Assembly: GCA_022315425.1 (NCBI GenBank)
Contig: JAIUPT010000036.1
Span: 310,001-374,000, forward strand
Source: Pseudevernia furfuracea
Lineage: Eukaryota; Ascomycota; Lecanoromycetes; Lecanorales; Parmeliaceae
Length of the DNA: 64,000 nt
Direction of reading: 5' to 3'
Under the pieces are notes generated by a model. It ran no database searches, was not told the DNA's origin, and was given only the letters and a program-made list of their open reading frames with translations. Numbering within the stretch: position 1 is the first letter of the stretch; each line of letters opens with the position of its first letter. Below, one piece after another: positions 44,301-53,904 of the stretch. A program made the position numbers and the translations under genes.

Positions 44301-45720
44301 GGTCTTCAAGAAGAAGCTCGGAGTTGACGGCAAGGTCGCCAGGTTTAAGGCTCGCTGGGTAGTCAAAGGATTTCTTCAACGAGAAGGAATTGACTACAAC
44401 GAGACCTATTCTGGGGTGATCAAGTCAACGACCTCCAACATCCTTCTAGCACTCGCAGCCAAGTACGACTGGGAAGTGGACCTAGTGGACATTGTGACGG
44501 CTTTCCTGTATGCCGGTGTCAAAGAAAGAATCTACATGGAACAGCCCACTGGCTTTGTTGAGGACCCTGGCAAGGTGTGCTTGCTTCTGAAGGCCCTGTA
44601 TGGCCTCAAGCAGTCACCTCGTGAGTGGTACGAGACTCTTTCTGAGTTCTTGCTTAGCCTGGGTTTCGTCCGATCTCAATTCGACGCATGTCTCTTTCTG
44701 TACAAGACTGACCAAGGGATAGTCTTCGTGGCTGTCTATGTGGATGACATTCAGATCATTGGACTGCGTCCCCTTGTTGACTGGGTCAAAAGGAACTTGT
44801 ACGAACGATTCAAGACCACGGATCTAGGCCCATGCACCTATTACCTGGGCATGAGGATGGAACGGAACCGTGCTCAGCGAACGATCAAAATCAGCCAGCC
44901 AGGCCATGTTGAGAATGTGCTAAAAGCCCACCAAATGGCTGACGCAAATCCACAAAGTACCCCAATGGAGGCCAACGCAAATACGGCCCTCTTGGAGGCT
45001 ACAAAGGAGTACCAGGCTGATCCAGCTGACGTCACCGCCTACAAGTCAGGTGTTGGCCAGCTGATGTATCTCATGACCAAGACGCGTCCGGACATCGCCT
45101 ATGCTGTATGCAAACTCAGTACATTCAACGTCAACCCAACAGCGATCCACTGGAAGGCCCTCAAGCGAGTTCTTCGGTACCTGGCCGGTACGCGAAACCG
45201 CGGCATCATTTATGGGGGAGCCGAAACCTCACTGTGTGGATACACGGATGCTGATTGGGCCGGCGACCAAGACTATGCTAGGTCTACAGCGGGTCATGTG
45301 TTCACGCTGAATGGGGGAGCAATCAGCTGGCGATCCACCAAGCAGAAATCAGTGGCAAAGAGTACCACTGAGGCGGAATATATGGCCTCAGCGGACACTG
45401 CCCAGGAGGCCGTCTGGATTCGTTTTCTTATGACTGAATTGGACCAGGATCTAGGCGGTCCTACGGTGATACACGGTGATAACCAGGGCGCCATAGCCCT
45501 GGCCAAGAACCCTGTTAACCATCGACGTACCAGGCACATCAACGTCAGCTACCACTTCGCCAGGGAGTTGATTGCCAATGGAACACTCAAATACAACTAC
45601 ATTCCAACGAAGGAAATGGTGGCAGACGGCCTAACGAAGCCTCTGACTCCAGGAAAGTTCGCTGAGTTCATTGCAATGCTGGGACTCAGTGACTTGGGAC
45701 TACAGGAAATGGACCAATGA
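41398..45720 (+). CDS. Copia Gag-Pol polyprotein, 1440 aa
   Basis: One open frame without stops. The Gag region (residues 1-280) includes the Copia Gag helices. A zinc-knuckle-like CDECNWFHGGDC lies at about 291-302, with shorter spacing than the usual CX2CX4HX4C. The aspartic protease site is YFDSAAS at about 355. The integrase has the HHCC segment (FWHETLGHLNY ... CEPCALAKQHK), then D at about 570, DNGGEY at about 635 and the catalytic Glu in NGLDERTNG at about 675. The reverse transcriptase has LYGLKQSPREWY and the active site YVDD at about 1114. RNase H (YTDADWAGD, STTEAEYMA) ends the protein. All catalytic residues visible are present, so it looks competent. Gag and Pol share one frame, as in Copia. 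Confidence 0.96.
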   Translation: MSGQTEQQDIGGLTPPPEQQPEEVLTATEKIFLHKNRSSAFAPPSTSCTIPMLDGAKNWDHWYNSILGMCEMADIDGVLTGHDTIPVQMDKETDKAFSERTVYWKTANKYITGSIRFSLKPGGLAHIAGVSGAYQMVQRLRNQYKSKGYTSREVLWRTMSRTTLDNCKDMTDWVETIKKAKVSLMELDSTIPQWIVTTTFLHGLPSSYDSFVEIVINSRGKDANGRPLEPDFDDMCERVLDRERRQKVLTIDQSNSKALKAAGKANSANSNANSNSKPKSQGKGEGKRTKCDECNWFHGGDCWMAHPEKANQAWRDKNKDRLAEFQKKKSEKKDKDKGKEKACCAINASTKDPGFYFDSAASLHYTYSMAWYREDPTLLDEPIEVEACDGGTVYATHRGTIQLDTLITNDDGNDEECRLSIKDVHFCPEMNTNLLSLGTLVRNGLSFGAAKKRLTVTDDDDDTIMEGALINTLFKLRLSDAEDVKAKDVARHVAMTAKRPHKKASAKFWHETLGHLNYTDVARLPAMVTGMEVVGSIKKEFCEPCALAKQHKTPSREPMSAVDGPFHRIHTDLLGGKDSLPLTIGGLKYASTLTDQDTRYRWVDFLKTKDQALPGLKNFVKYVQTQFNITPRIIRSDNGGEYDSEEARDWLKSMGIIQELTMPDCPEQNGLDERTNGILLTRARAQLIAAGLPAALWAEAFRTAIYVINRSPTSALDKTPHEALYKVKPNLSRMHPFGLVCYAHDYKAKQRGKMSPRGFRCVFLGYEGTNQYRLWDVKNHKLLRRRDVIWGQLEPSAPPLDVSIEDWDDVSDKEDEDVVTIPLPRNLNPYFEDVLEASQGFIEEISENEDLQDPEVDPTTELSPAEAIQEQINNENPNLRGERLRHSTRHDRKDYQKLHTKGFAKVATAHALMSGYDEPLTYKEAVNGPEREQWLEAMQAEWDSLKSNQVWNLVFPPSNNRSVLRGRWVFKKKLGVDGKVARFKARWVVKGFLQREGIDYNETYSGVIKSTTSNILLALAAKYDWEVDLVDIVTAFLYAGVKERIYMEQPTGFVEDPGKVCLLLKALYGLKQSPREWYETLSEFLLSLGFVRSQFDACLFLYKTDQGIVFVAVYVDDIQIIGLRPLVDWVKRNLYERFKTTDLGPCTYYLGMRMERNRAQRTIKISQPGHVENVLKAHQMADANPQSTPMEANANTALLEATKEYQADPADVTAYKSGVGQLMYLMTKTRPDIAYAVCKLSTFNVNPTAIHWKALKRVLRYLAGTRNRGIIYGGAETSLCGYTDADWAGDQDYARSTAGHVFTLNGGAISWRSTKQKSVAKSTTEAEYMASADTAQEAVWIRFLMTELDQDLGGPTVIHGDNQGAIALAKNPVNHRRTRHINVSYHFARELIANGTLKYNYIPTKEMVADGLTKPLTPGKFAEFIAMLGLSDLGLQEMDQ

Positions 45721-45769
45721 GAACGATGCAAGCTAGACTTGGATAACCTCAGGTATGGCTTGGCTAGCC

Positions 45770-45777
45770 AGGGGGAG
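45770..45777 (+). other. Polypurine tract
   Basis: AGGGGGAG lies immediately before the right LTR, in the position used to prime plus-strand DNA synthesis. Confidence 0.85.
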
Positions 45778-45975
45778 TGTCGGACTGTGTCTAGGCCATT
45801 CCATACATGTTCTAGCGTTCTTCCATACATGTCGACTGCATGTCGACTGCATGTCGTAGTTTGCTTCTACACCGATGTTTGTAGCATTTCTTTGTTATCC
45901 ATGAGGTCTTATACCTCATGGATCCCACCATAGATCTACATGCTTTCTATCCTTCATCCACTGTAGCCTATGACA
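45778..45975 (+). repeat. Right (3') LTR of the Copia element
   Basis: 198 bp and identical to the left LTR by eye. It is followed by CTCAC, which does not repeat the left flank. Confidence 0.97.
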
Positions 45976-47873
45976 CTCACATGAGTTATTCTGTTGCGTT
46001 ACTCCATCGGGACGCTATCAACGAGGGAGTTTTTGAGCCATCTACTTGAAAATGTACAAAACCTACCATTATGGACAAACTCTTTTATACAGATCCGGCC
46101 ACTATGATTTCTCAACTCACCCCAGGGTCTCGGATTGGTTGAAACTGCGTGTCAGCACTCATGTTCTTAGTCAGAGCATTGGTAGCGCAATGGGTATTGT
46201 TGCGGCCTTCATCAAAAGTATGAGAGGTCGACAAATGAGCTTCGAAGTCAGGCGAAAAGTGCGCACGTATGTATGGTCATGCCTTCACAACATCGAGGAT
46301 ATCGAAGAGGATGCCAAGTCACGCGACCTAGAGACAAAACCCATCATTTGTCCAAGTATGTGTTCGCTGAATTTATGTACGCGGACGTGCCGCTGACGAA
46401 CGGGACCACACTTTTCGAACAGATTCTAAAAGTATGGGAAAGGAGACTAGGAGGCAGCCACAAATAGACGATCGATGCAGCGAGACAGCTCGCTCGAGGT
46501 TACACGGAGAAGAAGATGTTGGTAGAGAAGCCGAAGAACTAAACCGGTGTATCAGTGCTTCACCAGAGGGCAAGTTCTCCTGTGCCTTGGCCGACTGCTA
46601 CTCTGCGCAAGCAAAGTATGCCGAGGCGAGGACGATGTACGAAGACCTACTCTTACGTCTGCAAAGCGAGGTCGGACCTCGAAATCGGTACACGATACAT
46701 TGCATGCGCATGATGGCAGAAAACTTCAGAGATGGAGCTGAAGCTGCCCAGGATCAACCTGACGACAACAAAGGTTATTTTAGCTGGGCTTTCAGTGAAG
46801 ACGCCAAAAGAGCGGAGAATCTATGGCTTGCGGTCATTGAAAATTCTGAGGAATGGGAAGGCGATCCCTTAGAGCCTGACGAGGTTACCCTAGATCGTGC
46901 CGAAGCCTACACCAGTCTAGGACGTCTTCACCACGACCGAGGTCTTCGAGCGCAAGACGAGAACGTATCGGTCTCAGAAGACTTCGCTAAAGCCCAGTTT
47001 ATTCAGTACAAAGCCCTCTCGGCCTCTACGGCGCAGACCACCACCTTGTCTTAACAGTATCTCATAACCTAGCTGTGAGTCTAAACCAAAGCAAGAAATC
47101 TGAAGAATCCGAAAAGATGTATCAGCGCACCCTAGACGGCTACGAGTAAAACTTACGGGCCCGATCACGAATTCACAGTCAAAATATGACGTTATTATGG
47201 CCATGTTCTAGCATCGCAGTGGAAAACTCTTGAAGGAAGTAGCTTGCACACGCGCTCTTACATGGGCCTGGAGGAGATGCTGGGCCCGGGAGACCCCCAG
47301 ACGCTGAGTGTCTTCGGCTGTCTTGTCAACTTGTCAACTTGTACCGTGCAATTGACAACAAACTCGAAATCGAGAAACTGTACCTACGAGCGCTAGCCAA
47401 ACGATCCGAGATGCTAGGACCAGATCACAAGATCACTCTCGACACAGCCAACGAACTCGGCTCCCTCTAAATTGGAGAAAAGTGCTGGGACGACGCCAAT
47501 CCCTATCTAAGACAAGCTATAGACGACTACGGCCGCAATTCAGAAAGCATTCAGCCTGCGCGATACGAGAAAGCGCTGAAAGCTATGAAAGGGATGGCCA
47601 TTGCGCTGCAAAATCGAAGAAGCTTTGAGGTTGCGGAGGCAAATGGCGAGAGGGTTGTTGCAGATGAGGGAGGACCTGCATGGAAGGCATCATCCGGATA
47701 TTCTGCAGACGGCGGCTGATTTGGCAATCATCTTGCAGCAGCAGGGGAAGGGTGAGGAAGCAGATCGGATCCATGAGACATATGAGGAGGGATACGATCT
47801 GGTGCTGGAGCGGAGGGGGCAGGTCAGGGAGGAAATCGAAGAGGGTGTTGCTAAGTTGAATCTAGGGGAATGA
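45976..47873 (+). pseudogene. Decayed NLR gene, C-terminal TPR part
   Basis: Broken frames carry kinesin-light-chain-type TPR units: about 46573-46700 (CALADCYSAQAKYAEARTMY), 46890-47000, a unit with SEKMYQRTLDGYE at about 47100-47150, and 47370-47470 (LYLRALAKRSEMLGPDHKIT then LDTANELGSL). The last frame, 47601-47873, holds another repeat (MREDLHGRHHPDILQTAADL) and ends with a stop. In-frame stops and frame changes separate the units. The order NB-ARC (left of the Copia element) then TPR (here) is a standard fungal NLR architecture, so I infer that both parts come from one gene. Confidence 0.7.
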
Positions 47874-48545
47874 GGCGTAAGGTTGGGGCTACAGCGAAAC
47901 GATACCTAAGCAAGCCATGGGCGTCTTGCCGCTATGCCAAGGACCTTAGACACTGAGCTTCTGATATAGATTTGTCCAAGATCATTTCGACTAGTGCACA
48001 GACGCTCAACAGAGGCCTGTAAATTGTTGGTACAGGGTGGGCATGAGAAAGAGTATGCCACGACTTCAAATCCCCTGCCCTTGATTACACGTGTGAGCCA
48101 GCAGCAAGACTGGGATGAGGAGCAAGACAAACATTTGAGATCCATGATGACCAATGCGTAGAGAATCAATTCCAGAGCCTTCCATAAAGGCCCTTTCTCA
48201 GGAATTTAGTACATGATCGGAAAGAACAAAACCCACCACTCAAGAGAACTGACTGTGACCCAGTCCGATTCTATAGGAAACAAACAAAGAAAAAGACCAT
48301 CTCAAGCGATACTTACTGGCTTTGGTCGTCTGAATTGAGCAGCCGCGCTACTGCTTGGCGCGGGCGGTGACGAAAATTATACACTCACTCTCACAGCGGA
48401 GCTTCTTTCTTACTAGATTTCTCCCACTCACATCAACCGTCACCACTTCACGGCTACAGTTGGATCAAACCACGTAACTAGAAACCCTTCTCATCTCTTC
48501 ATTTCGTCCAAGCTCAGCACCCATCCATCTCTCAAACGAGCCATC
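47874..48545. other. Intergenic, promoter side of the cold-shock-domain gene
   Basis: About 670 bp with no gene. The last 150 bp (CTCACTCTCACAGCGG, TTTCTCCCACTCACATCAAC) form a pyrimidine-rich leader for the downstream gene. Confidence 0.45.
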
Positions 48546-50310
48546 ATGGCGGAAGGACGTCAATACGGCATAGTCAAGGTAAGGCACCATCTCACCTGAT
48601 TTCCATCCCCAAACCCCCTCCTCTCACTCTCTCCTACTTTAACCTCAAACTCGCCACACACTAACGCCCCGGCAGCGCTGGACCGAAAAAGGCTTCGGCT
48701 TCATCTCCCGCCCCGACTTCGGCGACAGCATCTTCTGCCACAACCGCGAGACCCCCTCTCGCGCCGCTCTGGTCCCGGGGTCCAAAGTTTCCTTCGTCTA
48801 CGAGAGCGATGAAAAGGGCGGGAAAGCGAGGGAAGTGCTGGTCGAAGAAGCTGCTGCTGACGTTGAGGGTGATGATGCAGCCCGCGAGAAGGGAACCGTC
48901 AAGAGATGGAACGCGGAGAAGGGGTTTGGTTTCATTGGTCGTGCTAATGGCGGGGACGATGCTTTTGTGCACAAGAAGGAGTGCGGGGGGAAAGATCTTG
49001 CCGAGGGCCAGGCTGTGTCGTTTGTGTTTGAGGAAGGACCGAAAGGGGCTTCGGCGAAAAATGTTCGCGAGGAGGAGGGTGGTGTGGTGGTGGAAGAAGT
49101 GCGTGAGATGGGGACGATCAAGAGGTGGGATGCGGAGAAAGGATTCGGTTTCATTGGTCGTGCTAAAGGCGGGGACGATGCTTTTGTGCACAAGAAGGAG
49201 TGCGGGGGCCAAGACCCTGTCGTAGGCCAAGCTGTCTCATTCGTATTTGAGGAAGGTCCGAAAGGGGCTTCGGCGAAGAATGTTCGTGAGGAGGATGGGG
49301 GCGCGGTGATGGAAGAGACTGTTGAAGAGGACGAAGGCGAACGTGAGCTTGGCAAGGTCAAGTCTTACAACGAGGAAAAAGGCTTCGCGTTCATCGGTCG
49401 CTGTACTGGTGGTGACGATGTCTTCGGCCATAAGCGAGAGTTTGGATATATTGAGCCATATGTCGGGCAGCCCGTCTCATTTATTCTGGAAATCACAGAA
49501 AAAGGTGACACGGCTAAGAAGATTCGTGAGGAGGACAGCGTTCCTGAGCCGATCCTGTCTGACGAAGGCCGCGAATTTGGAACCGTGAAGGTATGAAACC
49601 TCCTCTCTATTGTTTTAGGGAATTGACCTGTATCCATCCATACTGACGATATGACAGAATTTCAATACGGAGAAAGGTTTCGGATTCATTGTGAGAAAGA
49701 AAGGAGGTGATGATGCACACGTCCACGAGAAGCAGTGCAACGGCTTGACACTAGAGAAGGACATGTGTGTCTCTTTTGTCTGTGAAGACAGTGGCAAAGG
49801 GCCCGCAGCAAAAGATCTCCGTCGAGAGGATCCAGCACGCGTCGCACGGGTTACTGCCAAGTTGCACTATGGAAAAGTCGAGGTAGGAGCTCCTCCTTGC
49901 TGAGTACCTTCCTCTTCTATCTCACTTTGCTGACTTTAATACACAAGCGCTACTTGGACCCTCCGGAAAGCAAACCAAACAGCGGCTACGGTTTCATTAT
50001 TCCACTCAGCACCACCAGCTATGGAGCACCTAAGAAGTACTACTTCCACATGTCCGAAATCGAAACCCCGGATGAATACGGCGGGATTGAGCCAGGCACC
50101 GGCGTATCATTCATCGTCACTACTACTCGATCAGGCAAAGGTGTCCAAGCCGTAGCCGTCACCATCGCGGATCCTCCGAAAGTAGACAAGGAGAACGAGA
50201 GTTGCATTCACACAACCTTCGATGCCTTGACAGTAGCGGAAGTCAACGGTTCTGGTGATGCTGCGGAAGATGGTACTTGGGGAAATGGAGGAGATGATGC
50301 CTGGGCTTGA
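48546..50310 (+). CDS. Protein with six tandem cold-shock domains, 511 aa
   Basis: Four phase-0 exons: 48546-48578, 48676-49590, 49658-49882 and 49948-50310. Each repeat opens with GxVKxxxxEKGFGFI (RNP1) and carries an RNP2-like FVHKKE. Domains start at about residues 7, 83, 155, 235, 311 and 385. RNP1 is well kept in domains 1-5; domain 4 has GFAFI, domain 6 has an insert and reads SGYGFIIP, and its RNP2 is YYFHMSE. Domains 2 and 3 are almost the same, including long identical nucleotide stretches, so they duplicated recently. Cold-shock domains bind single-stranded RNA or DNA, so an RNA-chaperone or translation role is likely. The C-terminal 50 residues are acidic and Gly-rich. No signal peptide. 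The three introns fall at one homologous codon of domains 1, 5 and 6. Confidence 0.92.
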
Positions 50311-51546
50311 GGCTCAAGGATTCGTCAATACCCATGGCTGCTAAAACCTTGTTGGCCATGCTCTATGGTGTTGGCTTTGTCAGGACCTAGTGCACAGCTG
50401 GATTTCACGGGCTACCTAGCTAGTCAGCATTCTCACTCATAGCTTCTGAAATGTTTCTGGGCTATACTCCGCTCTTTGAGAAAAAGGAAAAAGAAAAAAA
50501 TTGCCTACTGTCAAGCTCAATTGACCTCGAGAGATTACAGCGTCTGGCAATACCGAGCCCCCATTGCCCATGCTACCAACTCCCACCTTCATCATGGGGA
50601 AAAAACCTCCGCTTCTCAATCCCCCATTATTTCATCACCTCAACTCACCTCACAAACCATGCGCTCTGGAGTATATATAGCTAGCCAGTCATTTCCCAAG
50701 CCCGACATCTCAGATCCGAACAGTGCCACCACACTGGTACGCAACAGCCCCCGAGGTTAGAGTGAGGACCAAACCAAGCAAAAGCCACCTCCCTCCACGT
50801 AATACATTATTTCCGCCCAAACTTTACTACAAACCTCGAATCCGCCAGCGGAAGCTCTCTCGACAGAGGTATGAAAGAAAGAAAAAAAGGCCCCGCTGCC
50901 GGTTGTGTATTGGGGGGGGGGGGGGGGGGGGGGGTGCTGGTAGACTCGGATGTATTCGGGTGTTTTTCTGCCACGAAAGCTCTTTTTTTTTATTTTTGAA
51001 GTCTGCATGATAGTGTCAGGATGATCTAGCGCTAGGATTCCAAATTGCTTGATGTCCCCTCGCTCCCATGCAGATAGATAGATAGGTTGGTGATGCAATA
51101 ACGACAGAGAGAAGGCCAAAGCACGAATGAATGGTGGACTGGTCGTGGACGGAGGTCATGAAACGAACAAGCCTGCTCCCTGTGATAAGCAGCAACGCTG
51201 AGAACTGAAACCCCCTCTCTCTCTATGGTTTTGGAGCTGTTGATGAGATTGAAAATATCCTTCCCTAAAGTACGTACATATCATGCAAAGAAGAAACCCC
51301 ATGCTTGCTCCATTGACCCATAAAAAAATCCGAAATACCCTTGATGCGAGGTCCATGAAAAGAAAATTATGAATACTCCCCCCCCCCCTACCATCTTATA
51401 TATCTGAAACGCTGTAGCCTCTAATACCACTTTTGTCTTCCATTTGACCTCATAGTGCAGTGTCGGCGTGCTGTATATAACCTCTTCGGGCGCTCCACAC
51501 GTCTGACTCCGATTGCTGATGCAAAGAAATTGCCCTGGCGTCACAG
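50311..51546. other. Convergent intergenic region with poly-G and poly-C tracts
   Basis: 1.2 kb between two convergent stops. No gene is supported. It contains a 23-base G run at 50912-50934, an 11-base C run at 51378-51388 and short A-runs. Confidence 0.5.
50912..50934. repeat. Poly-G tract, 23 bases
   Basis: An uninterrupted run of 23 G, bounded by T on both sides. Runs of this length are length-unstable and hard to sequence, so the exact count is uncertain. Confidence 0.9.
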
Positions 51547-53904
51547 CTACTCCTCATCGGAATGATCCTCGAAAAGGTCCCACACTGCTTGGCGGAATTG
51601 CGCCTCCTTTTCTTCCTCTGTAATTCTCCAAGTTAGCACCCCTCTTTGGAAAATTGCTGATGTGACAAGATGGTTTCAAAAGGGTCAAGCAAGATACAAA
51701 CGTGATGCTGATTAGGGGCAGGGGAGTTGTCTCTCTGGATAATGAACATACTTGTGAGCGCCTTGTCCGGGATATCGTTCAGGGGCACAATCTCCCCGTC
51801 AGACTCCGCCTTTTCGGGCCGCTTTTGCTGGACTCCCTTGGAGGACTCAGCAGGATAGGTCGTCTCGGGCCGGGACGAGTTCGAGCTTCCCGAATCTGGC
51901 ACCGTCGGCACCCTTCGCCGCACAGTCTTGGCCAGAAGAACCCTCTTCCTGGTCGAAACCTTCGCCTTCTCCGATCCGCCACTTGCCTCCTCATCGTCAC
52001 TTGAGTCACCCAAAGAATCGCGGCCGCGCTTGCGGTCCTCCTTCTTCGGTACACGCCCTTCACCTTTCGCGCTAGCTGGCTTAGGAGACCCATCATGGGC
52101 TGAAGCCGTGTTCCTAGGTAATGGCGAGGCAGGGGGCGTCGACGAGAGTGAGGATGGGAGTGTAGATGCTGGAGTCATCGTCGGTTGAGTGGTGTCTGAC
52201 GTATCTCCATCTTCCGCCATCCGTGGACCCGGTAAAGGCGATGGACCCGCCACTTCTCTCGGGACAGCCCTCGACTCTGGCCGCTTTCCCCGACGCGCTT
52301 CCCTAAGATCTTCCGAAGTATTCGTAGATTCTAGGTTCTGCGCAACTCCTCCCAGCATACCGGCAGCTGCGTTTCCAGTCTCCAACGTCGAGACCGGCGC
52401 TGCGTGCTGTTGACTCGATTGTGCCAAAGCGCCACCGGAGCCCGAAATCATCTCCCCGCTCTTGGCCGCGTCTGTAGACGCTTGTCGAAGCCTGATCTCT
52501 TCCTTCTCCCGTCTAATCTTGTCGAGGAGTTTCTCTTTGTTGACCTTGCCACGGTCGTCCTGGCGCTCTATATCCATAGAGTCCGGGCTGCCAGCTTGGT
52601 TGCCTTCCAACTGTGGGCCGTCTGCTTCAAGCCTCATTGAGTCTCCCTCAACGAAGCCGCTATCGCCATCCGAGTTGGAATTTCCGTCGTCCACCTCCAT
52701 TGCAGCTTCAACATCCGAGCCGATCATGACTTCGTCAACTTCGTCGGCTTGTTCGATCTTTGTTGAATCCGCATCGACGAGTTCTTCATCACCGTCTCCA
52801 GCGTTTTCTGCAACCTCGGCGCCGCTCATGACTTGGTCGATGCCATCCGCCGTCTGTTGGCTTGGCAAGACGTCCGTCACTTCCAGGTCGTTTGTGACCG
52901 GCTCTTGAGCTTCCAGGCCGACCATGCCTCCTTCAGTTTCGACGGGGCCGTTAGCTCCAGCTTGCTGACTGGTCTGAACTTCCGTCGACTCTTCTACCCG
53001 CCCTTCGGCCTGTTCGCCACATTCCAAGCCCATCATACCTCCATCGGCCTCGAAACAGGCTTGTTGAATCGCCAAGCTTTGGAGCATTCTGGCCCTCAAC
53101 TTCTCCGCCTGCCGACCAGCCTGAAACCGGACTTTGGTGACGCGGTATCTCACCAGAGCTTGGGGCTTCGAAATCTTTGCTGTCCGTCGATTGCGCACGA
53201 TCGGAGCATTGGCATCCTCGGTTTTTTCAACCACCATCCCGGTAGGCTCAGTTTGTCCTGCGGTGGTCTCGTCGCGGGCACTGCCAACTGCTACCTCGGA
53301 TACGGTGCGCCGATTTCGGACAGATACTCTGAATCGACTCAGTAAGTCTCCCAGCTCGTTGATGGCTTCAGGCTTCACAAGGCGCCCGAGGACAACACCC
53401 CCTCCAAAACAAGGAGCAACTCGGGGAGCTTGCTCGTCCTCGTCCCCCTCAAAGTCCCAGCGATCGGTAAGTGATCCGATCTTCCTGGAATCAAGTCTCT
53501 TCCCCTCATCAGAGATGTGGTAGACGAAAGGCTGTTTGATGACCACTTTGTCAGTAGGAGAAGTGATCTCAACACCTGCGGCGGGTGAAACTTGAGGATC
53601 GGTAGGAACCTTGATGGTCTCGGGCTCGGTGGTGACCTCCTGATGTATATATTTACCGCTTTCCGCGGCAATCGTCACGTCACGTCTTAAGGGGCTCTGG
53701 CTACAGAGCATCAGAAACCCTGTGAGGAAAGCTCGCCAATCGATGAGGCCGATCCAGAAACAGATTATCAATACCAATAGGAGGTTTTGATATTTCTGTT
53801 TTGACTGATCAGCTTCGGTGTCATGGTGTAAGATTTGGTGCACTTACACTTCTCATATCCTGAGAAGGTGCTGGTGCGTCATGTATCTCGGCAAGTTGAT
53901 CCAT
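51547..53904 (-). CDS. Single-pass membrane protein with long acidic disordered tail, 723 aa, unknown function
   Basis: Three exons join in phase: 53848-53904 (start MDQLAEIHDAPAPSQDMRS), 51752-53795 and 51547-51617. The introns have GTAAGT and GTATGT donors, and the second has a GCTAAC branch site. Residues 24-45 (LLLVLIICFWIGLIDW) form one clear membrane span near the N-terminus. Next come a stretch with VRNRRT twice and a helical segment ARMLQSLAIQQACFEADGGM. A long Glu/Asp/Ser-rich region (residues 250-430) has loose repeats around GGMMGLE/GGMVGLE. A basic RKRGRDSLGDSSDDEE motif that could be a nuclear localisation signal follows, then a short conserved-looking C-terminus (EAQFRQAVWDLFEDHSDEE). 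No family recognised. The mix of membrane span and basic motif would fit the nuclear envelope, but that is a guess. Confidence 0.75.

Larger units (their letters stand above)
41076..45975 (+). mobile_element. Full-length Ty1/Copia LTR retrotransposon, 4.9 kb
   Basis: Two 198-bp LTRs, 41076-41273 and 45778-45975, look identical base for base and begin TGTCGG and end TATGACA. A primer-binding site follows the left LTR and a purine tract precedes the right one. A single uninterrupted polyprotein frame of 1440 codons fills the interior, in Copia order (protease, integrase, reverse transcriptase, RNase H). Identical LTRs and an intact frame point to recent insertion. The flanking five bases (TTATT left, CTCAC right) do not match, so no target-site duplication is present. 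It sits inside a decayed NLR gene in the same orientation. Confidence 0.97.

Noticed and set aside
50757..51119. 120-codon minus-strand frame with a poly-Pro run
   Set aside because: The poly-Pro is the translated 23-base G tract and the rest has no features.
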